In this document: one piece after another, positions 32,590-45,544 of the stretch
How the letters are laid out: each line of letters begins with the position of its first letter
Numbering within the stretch: the first letter of the stretch is position 1
DNA from: Bettongia penicillata ogilbyi
Taxonomy: Eukaryota; Chordata; Mammalia; Diprotodontia; Potoroidae
Direction: 5' to 3'
DNA length: 64,000 nt
NCBI GenBank assembly: GCA_023548195.1
Contig: JAJHZJ010000061.1
Span: 7,995,374-8,059,373 of the forward strand
The notes under the pieces: model-generated
The model's input: only the letters and a program-made list of their open reading frames with translations
Told to the model about the DNA's origin: nothing
The model's database searches: none
Translations under genes and position numbers: made by a program

Positions 32590-34275
32590 ACCAATAAGAA
32601 TTCCTAGAAGACTTAAACAAAGAGATGAGTAGTAAAAGAAAAATTGAGAAAAGAAATGAGAGTGATACAAAAAGTTATGAGAAGAGAATTAACAGCTGAA
32701 GGATTAAAGGAATGTAAGATCTTCCCTGTCCATTTATACGCCTATGTGACCACGTGTTCCCTTTTTTCATTGGAACAGAAGCTATATTCCTGGGTCTAAA
32801 TGTACACAGGCATTTCAGTCATGGATGTCTTATTGCTTTGAACTCCCTTTGAAGAGGGAATGGGGGTGGAGGGTAGGTAATCACAGCTGTGATACATTCC
32901 GTGCTGAGTCATTTGAACTTTCACATCTTTTGGCACTGAGTCATGTGTGTTGTGATGCCTTCTGTCTCTGAGGCAATTTCAACTAATACATTGAAAACTA
33001 TATATACTGGGAGGTTGGCATTTTGCTATGGGACTCACTCATGGGAAGAATGTTTCTTTGTGATTCAGTCAAATGAGACTCTGGGTAGCTGTTGTTAAGG
33101 AGCCCCCGGCTTTTTGAACCCAGATGTTGGTGCTCCCTGGTCTGGGGATTATGTATCTATTACTCCTTTTAGACAATTGGAGTCCTATTGGATTATTTCT
33201 TGGATACTCACTTCTTTCTACTTATATATCTTTCCCATTGTTTAACTAAAGTAAGGTTACTAACCCCTTTGAAGCTGTCTTCCCTTTAGAAAAGCAGATC
33301 AAAAACCTGTGTTAGCAGCCCTCCTTTGTGCTGGTGTTATTGGTCTTATGCCTCCACAGCAGCTGCTAGTAGCATTCCCACTACAACAACTACAACAATT
33401 TGATTTTAAAAAGACACAAAATATTCTAAATAAAATAATGCCTTAAAAAATAAAATTAACCTAATAGTAAAAGACACAAAAATTCATCAAAAAAACTCTT
33501 ACTAAAAAACAAAATTGAACAAATGGAATAGGAGGTACAAAAATTCACTGAAGAAAAGAACTTCTTAAAAAGCAGCACTGGCTAAGTAGAAAAAGAGATA
33601 CAAAAGCTCACTAAAGAAAATAATTTCTTAAAAATTAGTATTGAACAAATAGAAGTTAATAACTCTATGAAACTTCAGGAAACAATAAAACAAAGTCAAA
33701 AGAATGAAAAAAGAATATGTGAAATTTCTCATAGAAAAAATAATTGATCTGGAAAATAGATCAAGAAGAGATAATTTAAGAGTTATTGGACTACCTGAAA
33801 GCCATGAAAGAGCCTAGATATTATATTTCAAGAAATTATACAGAAAAACTGCCCCCAATGTCTTATATCCAGAGAGTAAAATTGAAATTGAAATAACCCA
33901 TTGATCACCTCTTAAAAGAGATCCCAAAATGAAAAATCCCAGGAATATTACAGCCAAATTCTAAAATCACAGGTGAAAGAGAAAATATTGTAAGCAGGCA
34001 AAAAGAAACAATTCAAATATTGTGGAGCCACAATCAGAATTATACAAGATTTAGTTCTTCCATATTAGAGCAGCAGAAGGCTTAGAACATGATATTCAGA
34101 AAGGCAAGGGAGCTAGGATTCCAACCCAGAATATACAGCCCAGCAAAACTGAGTGTAATCCTACAGGGGAAAAATAGTATTTAATGGAATAGAGCACTTC
34201 CAAGCATTTCTGATGAAAATACCAGGACTAAATAGAAAATTTGACATTCAAACACAAAACCCAAGAGAAGCATAA
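32590..34275 (+). pseudogene. Decayed L1-type ORF1, split by an LTR
   Basis: Broken reading frames correspond to the ORF1 RNA-binding protein seen intact at 57915-59021. Recognisable pieces: the coiled-coil part (Lys/Glu-rich, 32600-32712 and 33400-33740), the block for the RNA-recognition motif (AGATCAAGAAGAGATAATTT at about 33758, encoding the RSRRDNL-type motif), the C-terminal domain (34010-34200), and the end near TTTGACATTCAAACACAAAA (about 34239). Many stops and shifts, so no protein is made. Confidence 0.75.
32713..33397 (+). mobile_element. LTR-like insertion, probable solo LTR
   Basis: About 685 bp interrupting ORF1, starting TGTAAG and ending CTACAACA, so TG...CA ends as in LTRs. 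Promoter-like content: two TGAGTCA sites (32905-32911, 32937-32943), then ACTATATATACTGG at 32997-33010 as a TATA box. No internal retroviral sequence and no clear target duplication was found. Orientation follows the TATA box. The fit of L1 sequence on either side supports insertion. Confidence 0.6.
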
Positions 34276-34924
34276 GAAGGTAAACATGAAGGAATAATCA
34301 CAAGGGACTTAATGAAGTTAAACTGTTTGTGTTCCTATATGGGAAGATGATAAATGTAACACCTAAGAACTTTGTCTTAGGGCAGTTAGAAGTAGTCTAC
34401 ATAGACATAGGGCAGAGATGTGAGCTGATTATGTTGGAATGATTTTTTTAAATGAAGAGTTGAGAAAGAGGGATGCATTGAGACAAGGATGAAGGGAGAA
34501 GCAGAATGAAGAATATTTTCTTGCATAAAAGAGGCATATAAGAAAGAACTTTTATAGTGGGGGGGGGGGGGAATAGGAGGAGGTGGTGAGCAATGCATGA
34601 ACCTCAGTCTCATCAGAATTGGTTCAAGGAGGAAAGAATACACACACACACTCAATTGTGTATAGAAATATAACTTATCCAATAGTGAAATAGGAGCGGA
34701 AAGGATAAAAGAAAGCAAAGTGGGGGTGGGGTGTTGGGAGATAATAAAAGGGAGAACAGATTAAGGGAGGCAGTGATCAGAAGGAAAACATACCTTTGAG
34801 GAGGGACATGATAAAAAGAGAAAAAGAAGAAATAGAAGAAAATGGGATGGAGGGAAATACATAGTAATCATAATTGTGAATGTGGATGGGATAAGCTCAT
34901 CCATATAATGGAAGTAAAGAATAA

Positions 34925-35190
34925 AATGGATTAGAAATCAGAATCCAACAATATCTTGTTTATAATAGACACATTTGAAACAGAAAAACACACAAAATTA
35001 AAATAAAGAGCTGGAGCAGAATCTAATAAGCTTCAATTGAAATTAAAAAAAAAAACAAGGGTAGCAATCATGCTCTCAGATAAAGCAAAAAGCAAAAGCA
35101 AAAATAGACCTGATTAAAAAAAATAATCAGGGAAAATACATTTTGCTAAAAGGTACCATAGACAATGAAGTAATATAAAAACTTCTTTTT
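34925..35190 (+). pseudogene. L1 ORF2 endonuclease remnant
   Basis: Broken translation gives NPTISCLQETHLK-like sequence, then VAIMLSDKA-like sequence, which correspond to the N-terminal apurinic-type endonuclease of L1 ORF2. Stops and a poly(A)-type run disrupt it. The next recognisable L1 sequence is the 3' region, so the remainder of ORF2 is missing. Confidence 0.6.
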
Positions 35191-35617
35191 TAAAAACCTC
35201 ATTTCTCAAATATATACTGAATATAGAACTAGCCAAATTTATAAAAATAAGAGCCATTCCCCAATTGATATGTGGTCAAAGGATATAAACAGGCCATTTT
35301 CAGAAAAAGAAATCAAAGCTATCTATAGTCATATGAAAAAATACTCTCAATCATTATTGATTAGAGAAAGGCAAATTAAAAGAACTCTGAGATATCACCT
35401 CATACCTATCAAAAATGACAAATGTTGGAGGGGACAGGGGGAAATAGGTTCACTAATGCATTGTTTGTGGAGTAGTAAAGTGATCCAACTATTCTGGAAA
35501 ACAATTAGAACTATGCCGAAAGGGCTATAAAACTGTGCATATCCTTTGATTCAGCAATACCTCTGCTAGGTCTGTATCCCAAAGAGACTAAAAAAAGAAA
35601 AGAAAAGAAAAGGAAAA

Positions 35618-35619
35618 GG

Positions 35620-35650
<31 letters not shown>

Positions 35651-35672
35651 TACACACATACATACATATATA
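35618..35672. repeat. (CA)n microsatellite
   Basis: CA dinucleotides with TACA variants, inside the L1 3' region; an AAAAG run precedes it. Confidence 0.9.
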
Positions 35673-36219
35673 CAAAAATATTTATAGCAGCTCCTTTTGT
35701 GTTGGCAAAAGAATTGGAAATTGAAGGGATGTCCATTAATTGGGGAATGGCTGAACAAGTTGTGGCATATAATTGTGATGGAGTACTACTATTGTGCTTT
35801 GGGAAATGATGAGGGAGTCATTTCAGAAAAACATGGCAAGTCCTATTTGAACGAATTAAAAATAAAGTGAAAAACAACAATGTTGTAATGATGATCAACT
35901 GTGAAAGACTTGGCTATGCTGATCAATACAATGATGCAAGACAGTTCCAAAAGACTCATGATGAAAAAATGCCATCCACCTCCAAAGAGACAACCGATGA
36001 ACTCTAAATGAAAACTGAAGTATAATTTTCTCACTTTTTGCTTTGTTTTGCAATATAGCTAATATAAAAATATGTTCTTCATGGTATCTTGTGTAAAATT
36101 GATATTGTTTGCCTTTTCAGTGGATGGGAGAAGGAAGGAGAGAATTTGGAATTCAATTTTTTTAAAGAATGTTTAAAAAAATAGATATTTTTAAAAAACA
36201 AAAATAAAAATTTACCAAA

Positions 36220-37262
36220 ATCATATATATGTATATACACACACACATATGTATATATACAAATACTTGTTTCCCTTGGAAATTTTGGTTATAAAGTAAA
36301 TTTACTTCATCTTTATTATCACTAAGAGAACTAGCTATTCGTTAATTTTAGTTCAAACATCCAACCCTTCTAAGTAGTTTGGCATGAGAAAATCAGAATG
36401 TTTTGCAAGAATAGTGCCCCAAGTTCCATCCTATCTATTGTCCCACACCGTTGCCAAGAGTCTTATTTTAAATGGATCTTTTAATGACTTGAAAAAGTAT
36501 ATTTAGCTCCTCATGCATATCTCTTGATATAAATGATGCCTATGAAACATGGAATGTATTCAAACTGCGTAACGGTCACACTTTTTGTAGCCCTGGGTTT
36601 CATCTTGACATTGAGCTCTAATAGTGCAGAGCCCAAAACAATTCTCTCAAGTTTTATTACTTTCATTAAAAAAATCTATCAATTATTAAACATTTCTTTT
36701 GATGTATCAATGCAAAATAACAAGTTTTCCCAGCATGAGTTGTAACAATGTATTATACATATCTAAACAAATGTGCACCTTTAAGTAATCTTTTCCTTCA
36801 TCTATTTGCAGTGCAAAATAAGAAACTCTTTTCTCAATTAATTGAGCACAAAAGCAATTGTACAAAAAGAATCACAAAGACAATTCTCTTTTCCACAATA
36901 TTATCAGCAAATGGAAACATTTTAAGCCACTTTGGATAGATTTCCAAAGCATCGTTTCAATAAAATCAATAGGTAGCACTGCAGATAGTACTAATCTTCC
37001 TCTGATCAAATGAGATGTTTATACACTTAACAATTCTATAAGCAACCCTATAAGATGCAAGTAATCCTTTTGATATCAAAGATACTTTCATTTTTAAATT
37101 TTTATTGATGATATTTATTTTTTTATTGCCTTCATTTCCGAAATAATCCTGAGACTACACAAGATCTGAACACTGGAGATACAAGATTCTAAGAAGCGGT
37201 GAGGAGGAAGTAGAGCCCAACTATTCGATACAGACTGAAAATTATGGCATTTGGCTGGAATG
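36220..37262. other. Unassigned AT-rich sequence
   Basis: Begins with a short TA/CA-rich run (36222-36262). No other feature recognised; frames at 36533-36745 and 36748-36939 lack motifs. Confidence 0.45.
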
Positions 37263-37264
37263 GA

Positions 37265-37400
37265 GAAACAGTCAATCAGCAATTAATTTGTTAAACACCT
37301 TCCATATGCCAGATTATGTATGAGTCATTGGGGATATAAGGAGAAGAATGAAACAACCTCTCCTTCCAAGGAGTTTATATTCTTACGGAAAAGTCAATAA
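37265..37400 (-). mobile_element. L2 3' end, antisense
   Basis: TTTGTTAAACACCTTCCATATGCC (read to 37313), CATTGGGGATATAAGGAG and AAGGAGTTTATATTCTTACG. Confidence 0.75.
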
Positions 37401-37461
37401 ATATGTGACTTGGAATGAACTAAAGGTCCCATCGCACTTCAGATAACTCTTTCAATGCCAT

Positions 37462-37797
<336 letters not shown>

Positions 37798-38552
37798 ACC
37801 ATTTAATGCCCCAGAGGCAAGGAACAGCTGCTATTGATGGCTGACTTTCCAATGGAATATCTCCTCAATGGAGCTGCTTGAAATTTGATATCAATGGGAA
37901 TAAAATATTGGACAGAAGGAAGCAGAGATAAGGGCAGAAAGAGTGGGGAGGCCGCCCATCCCTGGAGGGAGCTGGATATTGTGACGTTTAAAAAGTTTAA
38001 GAGACATAGTTTCTGGGTGATTAATCACTTTATTAATAATGCTAGCATATCATTAATAAAAGGGATGGTCATTTGGCCATCTCTCTTGGATTGAAGACAA
38101 ATCATGGCAGTGGTCTCACAGTTAATATACCCTTGAAAGAGTGCATACTCCTGAGGGTGGCAATCAAATCTAACAATTAATAAGAGAATGAATATTATAA
38201 TGAGAGGTGGGCTTATTCCAATGAAGGTCTTGGGATATGTGACACTAAGCACCCAGTCTTGGTCAAAGAGACATCAATATCCATATCATCTGTCTGACAA
38301 AAGGGGAAATCCACCTTTTCCCAGACCTGTGTGAGTAAAACCCAATGGGCTGGAATCAATCAATTCACCTAACTTTTATCTTTTGAATAGACCTGAGTTC
38401 TTCTCAGTATCATCCCTGCACTTCAAAGTCTGCCTGAATAACCTACAGGAGCTTATTTCTAAGTGAGGAAGTAGAAAAGGGGGAAAAACACTTTAGTCCT
38501 AATTCAATAATTAGTTATTAAATGCAAGAGAGAAATAATTATTTCTCTCTAT
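37798..38552. other. Unassigned sequence
   Basis: Nothing recognised. Confidence 0.45.
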
Positions 38553-38554
38553 AC

Positions 38555-38705
38555 TGTAGGGAAGACTGGATTTGGAGTGAGAAGACCTCATTTCAATTTT
38601 GTGCCCTGTTATTTACTAGAAACTTTTAGTTTCTTCATCTATGAAATGATGTAATAGAACTAGAAGAAGTCTGAGATTCCTTCCAGTTTCAAAGCTATAA
38701 ATCCT
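38555..38705 (+). mobile_element. MIR-type SINE, sense, diverged
   Basis: GGATTTGGAGTGAGAAGACC, TAGTTTCTTCATCTATGAAAT and GAGATTCCTTCCAGTTTC. Confidence 0.65.
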
Positions 38706-39149
38706 AAGAACCTGAGCTAAGAACTGAGGACAATGAGCACAGAACAAAGATGGAAAGAGAGCTGTTAGTGAAACAGCAAGCTGACACAAAGCATCACTAT
38801 GTCAGTCAATGCCAGCTTTCCCCTTTGCTAGGGTCCCAGCTGGGGGAGCATTGAATGTCAAAGAGTCTTACACAAGAGCAAAATGTTTCTATGGGCTTAA
38901 GACAAATCCTTACTGCATAAATAATATCCAGTGTTTTGAATCATTGTGAACCAAAACTCTTAGGCTGCCTAAGCATACTCTCCAGGGTCCAGTATAAGAA
39001 CAATTATTTCCTTTTATTTTTTTTTTCATGGAACCAGAGGACACATTTTCAATTTGAGGATCTTCTGTTATACTAAACTGTTCAACATATTCTGAACCTT
39101 CTCCAAAAATTGAACAGAAAGTGGGACAAGGGAGAGAGAGGAAAGGAGT

Positions 39150-39370
39150 AAGCATTTTTACAAATATTATGTCATTTGATCCACACAGCAATCCTGAATG
39201 TAAATACTATTATTTATTATTACCATTTTATAGTTGAAGAAACTGAAGAAAACAGAACTTAAGTGACTTGTCCAGGGTCACACAGCTAGAAAGTAACTAA
39301 GGTCCCTTTGAACTCAGTTCTTTCTGATTCCAGGCCCAGAGTCTATCCAACATGACACAGCTGCCCCTGA
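39150..39370 (-). mobile_element. MIR-type SINE, antisense
   Basis: ATTATGTCATTTGATCCACAC, TTGAAGAAACTGAAGAAAACA, GTCCAGGGTCACACAGCTAG and the head at about 39345. Confidence 0.85.
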
Positions 39371-39374
39371 CCAC

Positions 39375-41252
39375 TCCTCCACATGTACACTGTCCACCTC
39401 CCACTCCCAGACTGCCACAAATTAAAGAAAGTGCCAGACTGGGACCACTGTTATGTGCCACTGGGTGTTCAAAGTGCAGTGAGTGCTTGAGGGAATAAAG
39501 GAAAGATCAGAGAGAGAATGTCATGGATGCCAAAGGCATGACATTTTGGACTCTTTTACAACCTTACTTCACATCAGGCTAACTCTGAGGTAATTTTTGT
39601 GTCCTTGTGAGTCCAAAATTCTGTTTTTTGCATTTTTTCTGGGGTTTATAATCTGGTTTTATACATAGTACTGATTATCATTATATCATATTATACAACA
39701 GGAGATAGAAGATAGATAAATCTACATATATACACGAACATATATACATACATACACATGTACACTATATATGCTTTTCTGTCTTTATTCTATACTTTTT
39801 TTCCTCTTCTTTACAATGGGTTGACATTCTGTCAAATGCCAGTTTGCTTCAAATGCCATGCTTCCACCTATGGAGCAGACAAATCAGCCTCATTGAAACA
39901 GTAAGACACCTTGAGAAAGAGACAGGAAGCAGCATATACCAGGAGAGTTAACCATCATGACTACTTTACCAAATACCTTCTCTTGCAATACAACAGAGAC
40001 AAGTTAGAACCCTTAACTCAAGAGCCCTGAGAATAGAGGTGCCCCCATACCATCAACTTTCCTTTTCATCTGGTCTTTCTAGTGGTCACTGAGGGGAGAA
40101 AATCCTTTGGAGCAGGGTACATAAAGCAATCTATTAGAGGGATAAAGAGAAATAAATATTTGGAAACCCTAAAAACATAAATAAGTATTCCAACCATGAA
40201 GTCTCTCTTCCCTTGTTAGTTTAGTTTTAGGATTTATGGCTGATGATGAAATTTTTCTAAGATCAAAGAAAGGAGAAACGGGGAGGGGGACAAGCAAATA
40301 AATTCCCTCCAAAAGAATTATCATATCCAGACTAATCTGTCAGTTTTGGTTCTTCCAAATTCTTTGAGAAGGCTCAAAAGCAAAATTTGGTTTGGAAAGA
40401 AAAGTCGGATAAATTTATATTGCATTAGAAAATCTGTTGAATTCCTATTTGTCATAAATATGGACTAAATTTGTAGTCACGGGGAAAATGGGATAGCCAA
40501 CTTTTACAGACCTGAGTAAAGTCATAATCCATTTTGTATGTCAAGGGCACAATGAAGCAAATGAAGACAGCATCCTCAGGCTTTCGTGGGAATATGGTTT
40601 TGCTGCTATTGGCCATGATCGGCAGAAAGGGCCAAGTTTATAGAGGAAACAATTGTTTAGAGTTTGACTTTCAACTTAACCAATATTTCTTTGGCGTCAC
40701 CACCACATTGAGAGAACAATGCAATAAAGGCTCTTGAATACAATTTTCCTCTCTTTAGCCCATACCTACCCTAATGTGGCAGTGGGAATGATAAGGAAAG
40801 AGTACACTTGAAAGACACCAGGAAGTAAGCATCAATAAGAACTGGTGACTCACTAAATACGAGGGAGGAGGTCCAAGAGTCAGTGATGGAAATAGTCAAG
40901 TCCAGATGGAGTTTTTTTAAATTTTTATTTTAATGAAATGTCTCTGACTTAAACAAAATTAAATTTAAGATAAGACAATCATTATAATGAAAACTCTCAG
41001 TATGGATAACAGTATCAGTACCCATTTTAGGAAATTCCTCCTAATCCCCCAGGAACCCAAAAAGCTGAATGGAGCGACCACAGTCCTGGATAATTACAAG
41101 ATCTTCCCCAGACAGCAGATGGAGGTTCCAAATTCTCTTCTCTCCCAGGGAAACACAGACTGGTAACAACTCCACATATTCAGGAAATTAATAATAATAG
41201 TGATTGCTAACTTCTGGACTGCCATCCCTGGAAAGGGTCTTATCCTTTCCCT
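39375..41252. other. Unassigned sequence with a TA/CA-rich run
   Basis: About 1.9 kb without a recognised interspersed repeat. It holds an imperfect TA/CA run (39695-39770). Frame 40534-40737 (plus, 67 codons) has no recognised motif. Confidence 0.45.
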
Positions 41253-41254
41253 TC

Positions 41255-41365
41255 CTATGGCTAGGACTCTGATGAACCTCAGTTTCCTCATCTGTGAAAT
41301 AAAGGAAGGGAAGGGTACTAAATGGATCTCCCGCCTCCCTTCCAACTCAATGACTCTTTTATGGG
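41255..41365 (+). mobile_element. MIR-type SINE fragment
   Basis: ACCTCAGTTTCCTCATCTGTG and TCCCTTCCAACTCAATGACTC. Confidence 0.7.
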
Positions 41366-41369
41366 GTGG

Positions 41370-42250
41370 TTATTTTGCTTTCTTTGTTTCGATCTGCTGA
41401 ATTGCACCTTTTCTCTGATTGCTGGCTGGAGAATTCAGCTCTAGGGGGTACTCTGAGTAAAGTCAAGCTGTTTGCTCCTTCGGCTTGCTGGTGCTGATTC
41501 AGCTTCTCCTCCCCATGGCATCTCCATGCACTGATCAAAGTACAGAGGAAATTATGCACAGGAAAGCAGCTAATTCCACCTCTTCCTCTTTCTATAATGA
41601 TGCTTTCAGGTTGCTCACGTCTAATGTCTCATTTTTTTTTCTCCTTTTCCCCCCCGACAATCTGATATACTTGAAATGATCATTTGGTTAAGGGTAGAGC
41701 CATTAAGAATTGATGAATCCCTAATTATTTTGTTGTTCACTATGCCCTGAGGACTAAGGCAGAGAGTATGGGAGCCTAAACTAGCTTCAGAGGCAGAGAG
41801 AAGTGCTAAACTAAAAAACAAATGTTATCGAAACCGCAGGATGGCTTCTACCTGCCTCTTTCTCTTTGACTCTAAAAGTGGGGATTCAACCAGAGGACTG
41901 CCGGATCAATTCAAAAAGGAAAGAAGTCAGGCCTTTGCTTTGAACTTTGAGTCTCCCTTTGTAGGGTGCACACCATTGACTTTTGTCAGTCTATTTACAA
42001 ATCAGTGAAAATGAGTGGTTAAATCTTAGTGGCTGGGAGATTTGATTTAGCTGATGGAGCTATTACCGGTTAGAGGTATTTATTTGTGCTGGGCCTGTGA
42101 AGGGAAGCTGACAAGCCTGCAATCACCTCTGCTTCAACAGAGATCCAAAGAGAACTGGGATCAGAGTCAAAGCAGACTTGAGGGAGAAGGATTGAAGAGA
42201 GGAGGGAGAAGGCCAAGGGGGAGAGTTGTGTCAATTATTTATGAGTTCAT
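41370..42250. other. Unassigned sequence
   Basis: Nothing recognised. Confidence 0.45.
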
Positions 42251-42252
42251 TT

Positions 42253-42500
42253 TGTGATTGTTTAGTTCTTTCAGTTGTATCTGACTCTTCGTGACCCAAT
42301 TTGTGGTTTTCTTAGCAAAGATACTGGAGTGGTTTACCATTTCCTTCTCCAGCTCATTTTACAGATGAAGAAACTGAGGTAAACAGGATTAAGTGACTTG
42401 TCCAGGGTCATAAAGCTAGTATGTGTCTGAGGTCAGCTTTGAACTCATGAGAGGAGCCTTCCTGACCCCGGGCCTGGCACTCTGTCCTCTGCTACACATT
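42253..42500 (-). mobile_element. tRNA-headed CORE-SINE, antisense
   Basis: Almost complete: TATCTGACTCTTCGTGACCC, GATACTGGAGTGGTTTACC, CAGATGAAGAAACTGAGGTA, GTGTCTGAGGTCAGCTTTG, and the head GGGCCTGGCACTCTG. Confidence 0.85.
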
Positions 42501-42699
42501 TTAAAAGGTGGGTCCTGAGCTGCGCTTTGAATGATGCATGGAATATGACTCAGTAGAAAAGGGGAAAACGACATTTAAAGTGTGATTGGGAAGGGTTGGT
42601 CAAAGGCACACCCATTTACCCCTCCCCACCACCCCTACATAAATGTTTTTGAATTTCGGATTGATTTTCATTCCTATGGGAATGTTTTACCTCAGTCCG

Positions 42700-42795
42700 A
42701 ATGAATCTATCAATAAGCGTTTATTAAGTGCCTACTAAGTTCCAGGCACTGGACTAGAGGATGGAAAACAAAACCCTGATTCTAATCCAATCTGT
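42700..42795 (-). mobile_element. L2 3' end, antisense
   Basis: TCAATAAGCGTTTATTAAGTG and AAGTTCCAGGCACTGG. Confidence 0.75.
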
Positions 42796-42984
42796 GTTGT
42801 TCCATTGAATTTAAGAGTAGAGTTATTCAACGAAAACTATTCAAGCAAAATAAAAATTATTTTGATTGAATTCTTCCTAGGTGACCTGGACTTCAGGGCT
42901 TAAGTCAAGGGGAATTTCTTGGAATCATAGAACACACTAGCTAGATAGGATATTAGAGATAGTTGAGTCCAAGCCTTTGCATAA

Positions 42985-43650
42985 TGTTTCATTCTGTTGG
43001 GGTTTTTTCTCTATATCCTTTTTTTGGAGTGATTAGGTGGATAACAGAAAACTCTGGAGGAAAAGAAGAGATGAAATGAGGGAAGTAGGAGCAGCAAAGA
43101 TATTAGAGTGGAAAAGAAACAGAAAGGGAAGCAGTGAAATGGACACAGAGCTGGGATCCTAACCTGCACCTGCTCCAACTCCTGTCCTGACTCACAACAG
43201 CCCTCCACTGATCCTACCAACATTCCCTTTGCAGTGCTCTGGAATAGCAGCACCTTCAGATCTTGATGTTCCAGAATTCATCCCGTGGACAACTGACTAA
43301 ACCCAAAAGTTTCCTAACTTTCTAACTAGTATTAATAGGCAGCTGGGGAAGTATAGATAAAAGAGATTCACACCCTCTTAGGACTAAAGGCAAGGAAACG
43401 TTTGGAAAATGATTGATGGAAAGCTTGTTGCTTAATTTAATTCCTTGTTGTTACCTAACCCTATGATTTAAATGTATACATTTTAAATGTTTCTATGCTC
43501 TCATATGTCTAATTCTGGCTAGATTTGAGATTCAGAAGAGTTATGACCTATCAGTGGTGGTGCTGAATAGATAATGTGCCAAAACAAGTTCTATGAAACT
43601 GAGAAATAATAATAGTAGTTATATAGCAAAACCAAACCCAATTATTGAGA
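42985..43650. other. Unassigned sequence
   Basis: A weak antisense MIR-like piece (42918-42985, GGAATCATAGAACACACTAG) precedes it; the rest is not recognised. Confidence 0.4.
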
Positions 43651-43654
43651 ATGA

Positions 43655-44075
43655 GAATGATAGCCAGCATTCATACAGTGCTTTAAAAATTTACAAAGCA
43701 CCTTCCATATGTTATCCTTTTTATTCTTACATCAACACTATGTGGAAGTGCTTTATGCATTTTATAAATTTTATACATTTATTATGTACATTTTCTATAT
43801 TTTCTATTTCTATTTTATATATTTTCTTCCCTGACTAGAATAATGACCCCTAAGGATAATTATTTTTGTATTATTAGTGTTCAGTACTGTGTCTGCCACA
43901 TAAATAAGTGCTAAATACTCACTTTACACATGAGAAAACTGAGGCTCAGAGAGATAAAGTGACTTGTACAGAGTCACTCAACTAATAAGAGTGTCTAAGG
44001 CACAATCTGAACTCAGGCCTTCCTGATTCCAATTATATCTTTATCCCTTTGTGCCACCTAGATGCCTGAATGTAA
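43655..44075 (-). mobile_element. MIR-type SINE, antisense, interrupted
   Basis: The 3' part (43655-43745, GCTTTAAAAATTTACAAAGCA) and the core with head (43921-44075, AAAACTGAGGCTCAGAGAGA to TGTGCCACCTAGATGCC) are separated by an AT-rich run and an L2 end. Confidence 0.7.
43825..43920 (+). mobile_element. L2 3' terminus, sense
   Basis: TAGTGTTCAGTACTGTGTCTG and AATAAGTGCTAAATACTC inside the split SINE. Confidence 0.6.
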
Positions 44076-44439
44076 CCGCAGAGCCCACATATATGATAGA
44101 ATATGCCATAACCACATGACTTCCAATGAGCATTCTACTTTTGTAAAAATTAGCCAGTATATTTCTGACCAGAGCACAACTACTGGATGGGACACTCTCT
44201 ATTTCCTTTCTTCTCCTGTGCCTATCCCTGATTTTTAGACTTCAAAACTATGCCTTCTGTGCTTCTGGCTCACCCCGGAACTGCCCTTAATGCCTGCGTC
44301 CTCCTTGCTCTGGAACAGTCTTCCATCCTGCTGGCCTGCTCACTGACCTGGAATATTCCTCCTAACTTCTGCCCACCTTCTCCCATGGGTGAAGGAAGTC
44401 AGAGGCTAGGGCATTAACTAGCCATGCAACAAACATGGA

Positions 44440-44545
44440 CAAGACATGCAGTGTCTTTTGAGTCTCTCAGCCCTCAGCTGTTAAATGAGGGGGTTGGACA
44501 AAATGATCTCTCAAGTCCTGTCTGGATCTAAAGTTCTCTCTGATC
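44440..44545 (+). mobile_element. MIR-type SINE 3' fragment
   Basis: GTTAAATGAGGGGGTTGGAC and AATGATCTCTCAAGTCCTG. Confidence 0.65.
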
Positions 44546-44784
44546 GTCGCTGTCCATTCAAGTGAACCTCAGCCAAGAAAACCCTCAAAGCACTTTGCTG
44601 TCAGAGTGAGAGTAAGTTATCTTGGGAGATGTCCTGCAGAATCTGGGCAAAGAGACAAATAGCCAACATTTCCCAGTACTAGAATGAATATCTCTGCTCT
44701 TCTCAGAAATGAAGAAAAATCACTTTCCTAGCACTTGGTTTTTCAGGATTCTTGGGGTTTAAAAGAATGCATATGCCAAGAATA

Positions 44785-45035
44785 TTTGGTGTTATTGCTC
44801 AGCCCTGTCTGACTCTTTGTAACCCCATTTGGGGTTTTCCTGGCAAAGATACAGGAATGAGTTGCCACTTCCTTCTCCAGTTCATTTGACAGATGAGTAA
44901 ACTGAAGCAAACAGAGTTAAATGACTTGTCCAGGGTCACTCAGCAAGTAAGTACCTGAGGTTGAATTCAAATACAGGAAGATGAATCTTCCTGACATCAG
45001 ACCTGGTGCTCCATCCACTGGGTCACCAAGCTACT
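44785..45035 (-). mobile_element. tRNA-headed CORE-SINE, antisense
   Basis: CTGTCTGACTCTTTGTAACC, CCCATTTGGGGTTTTCCTGG, CAGGGTCACTCAGCAAGTAA and head CATCCACTGGGTCACC. Nearly full length. Confidence 0.85.
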
Positions 45036-45059
45036 GTCTTCCATCACCTTTTCCTTTCC

Positions 45060-45520
45060 TACAATTTCAGTCATCTTCCTCCATTCCACTTCTCTATTAA
45101 CTAGAGACACTTGGAGTTCTTGGCACAGTACATTCCATCTCCAACTCATTCACATTGACTGTTCCCATCCCTGGAATAATCTCCCTCCTCATCTCCATCT
45201 CCTAGCTTCCCTGGCTTCTTTCAAGAATCATTTCAGATCTCACCTTCTGGAGGGAGTGTTTCCCCAGATCTTCCTACTGTTAATATCTTCCCTCTGAGAT
45301 TACCTCCAAGTCATTAGATGTCCATCTGGACATACATATATATGTACACATATTATATATTTATATATATAATGGATGTATAAATTCTCATTTGTATAAT
45401 AATTGCTTATATGTTGTCTCTTCAGTTAAAATATACACTCCTTTCTTTGTATTTCCAATACAATCCCTGACAAGTAATAATTGCTTAACAAACTTTTTAT
45501 CAAATTGATTAAATTTTATA
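45060..45520 (+). mobile_element. L2 3' region, sense
   Basis: TAGCTTCCCTGGCTTCTTTC, ATCTCACCTTCTGGAGGGAG, then a TA-rich run (45340-45375) and the terminus TATTTCCAATACAATCCC. Confidence 0.7.
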
Positions 45521-45544
45521 AATAATAAACATTACTCATTAAAG

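Larger units (their letters stand above)
31722..36215 (+). mobile_element. HAL1/L1-type element, old, internally deleted
   Basis: Sense element that starts at the conserved 5' end (ACCAAGATGGTGGAGTAGAAG at 31730). It has a 5' untranslated region, a decayed ORF1, a 3' region with G-runs and CA repeats, a remnant of the L1 ORF2 endonuclease region (about 34925-35190), and the L1 3' region (35235-36150), ending A-rich near 36215. The reverse transcriptase part of ORF2 is absent. This order matches half-LINE (HAL1) elements or an L1 with a large internal deletion. An LTR-like insertion lies within ORF1. Confidence 0.75.
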
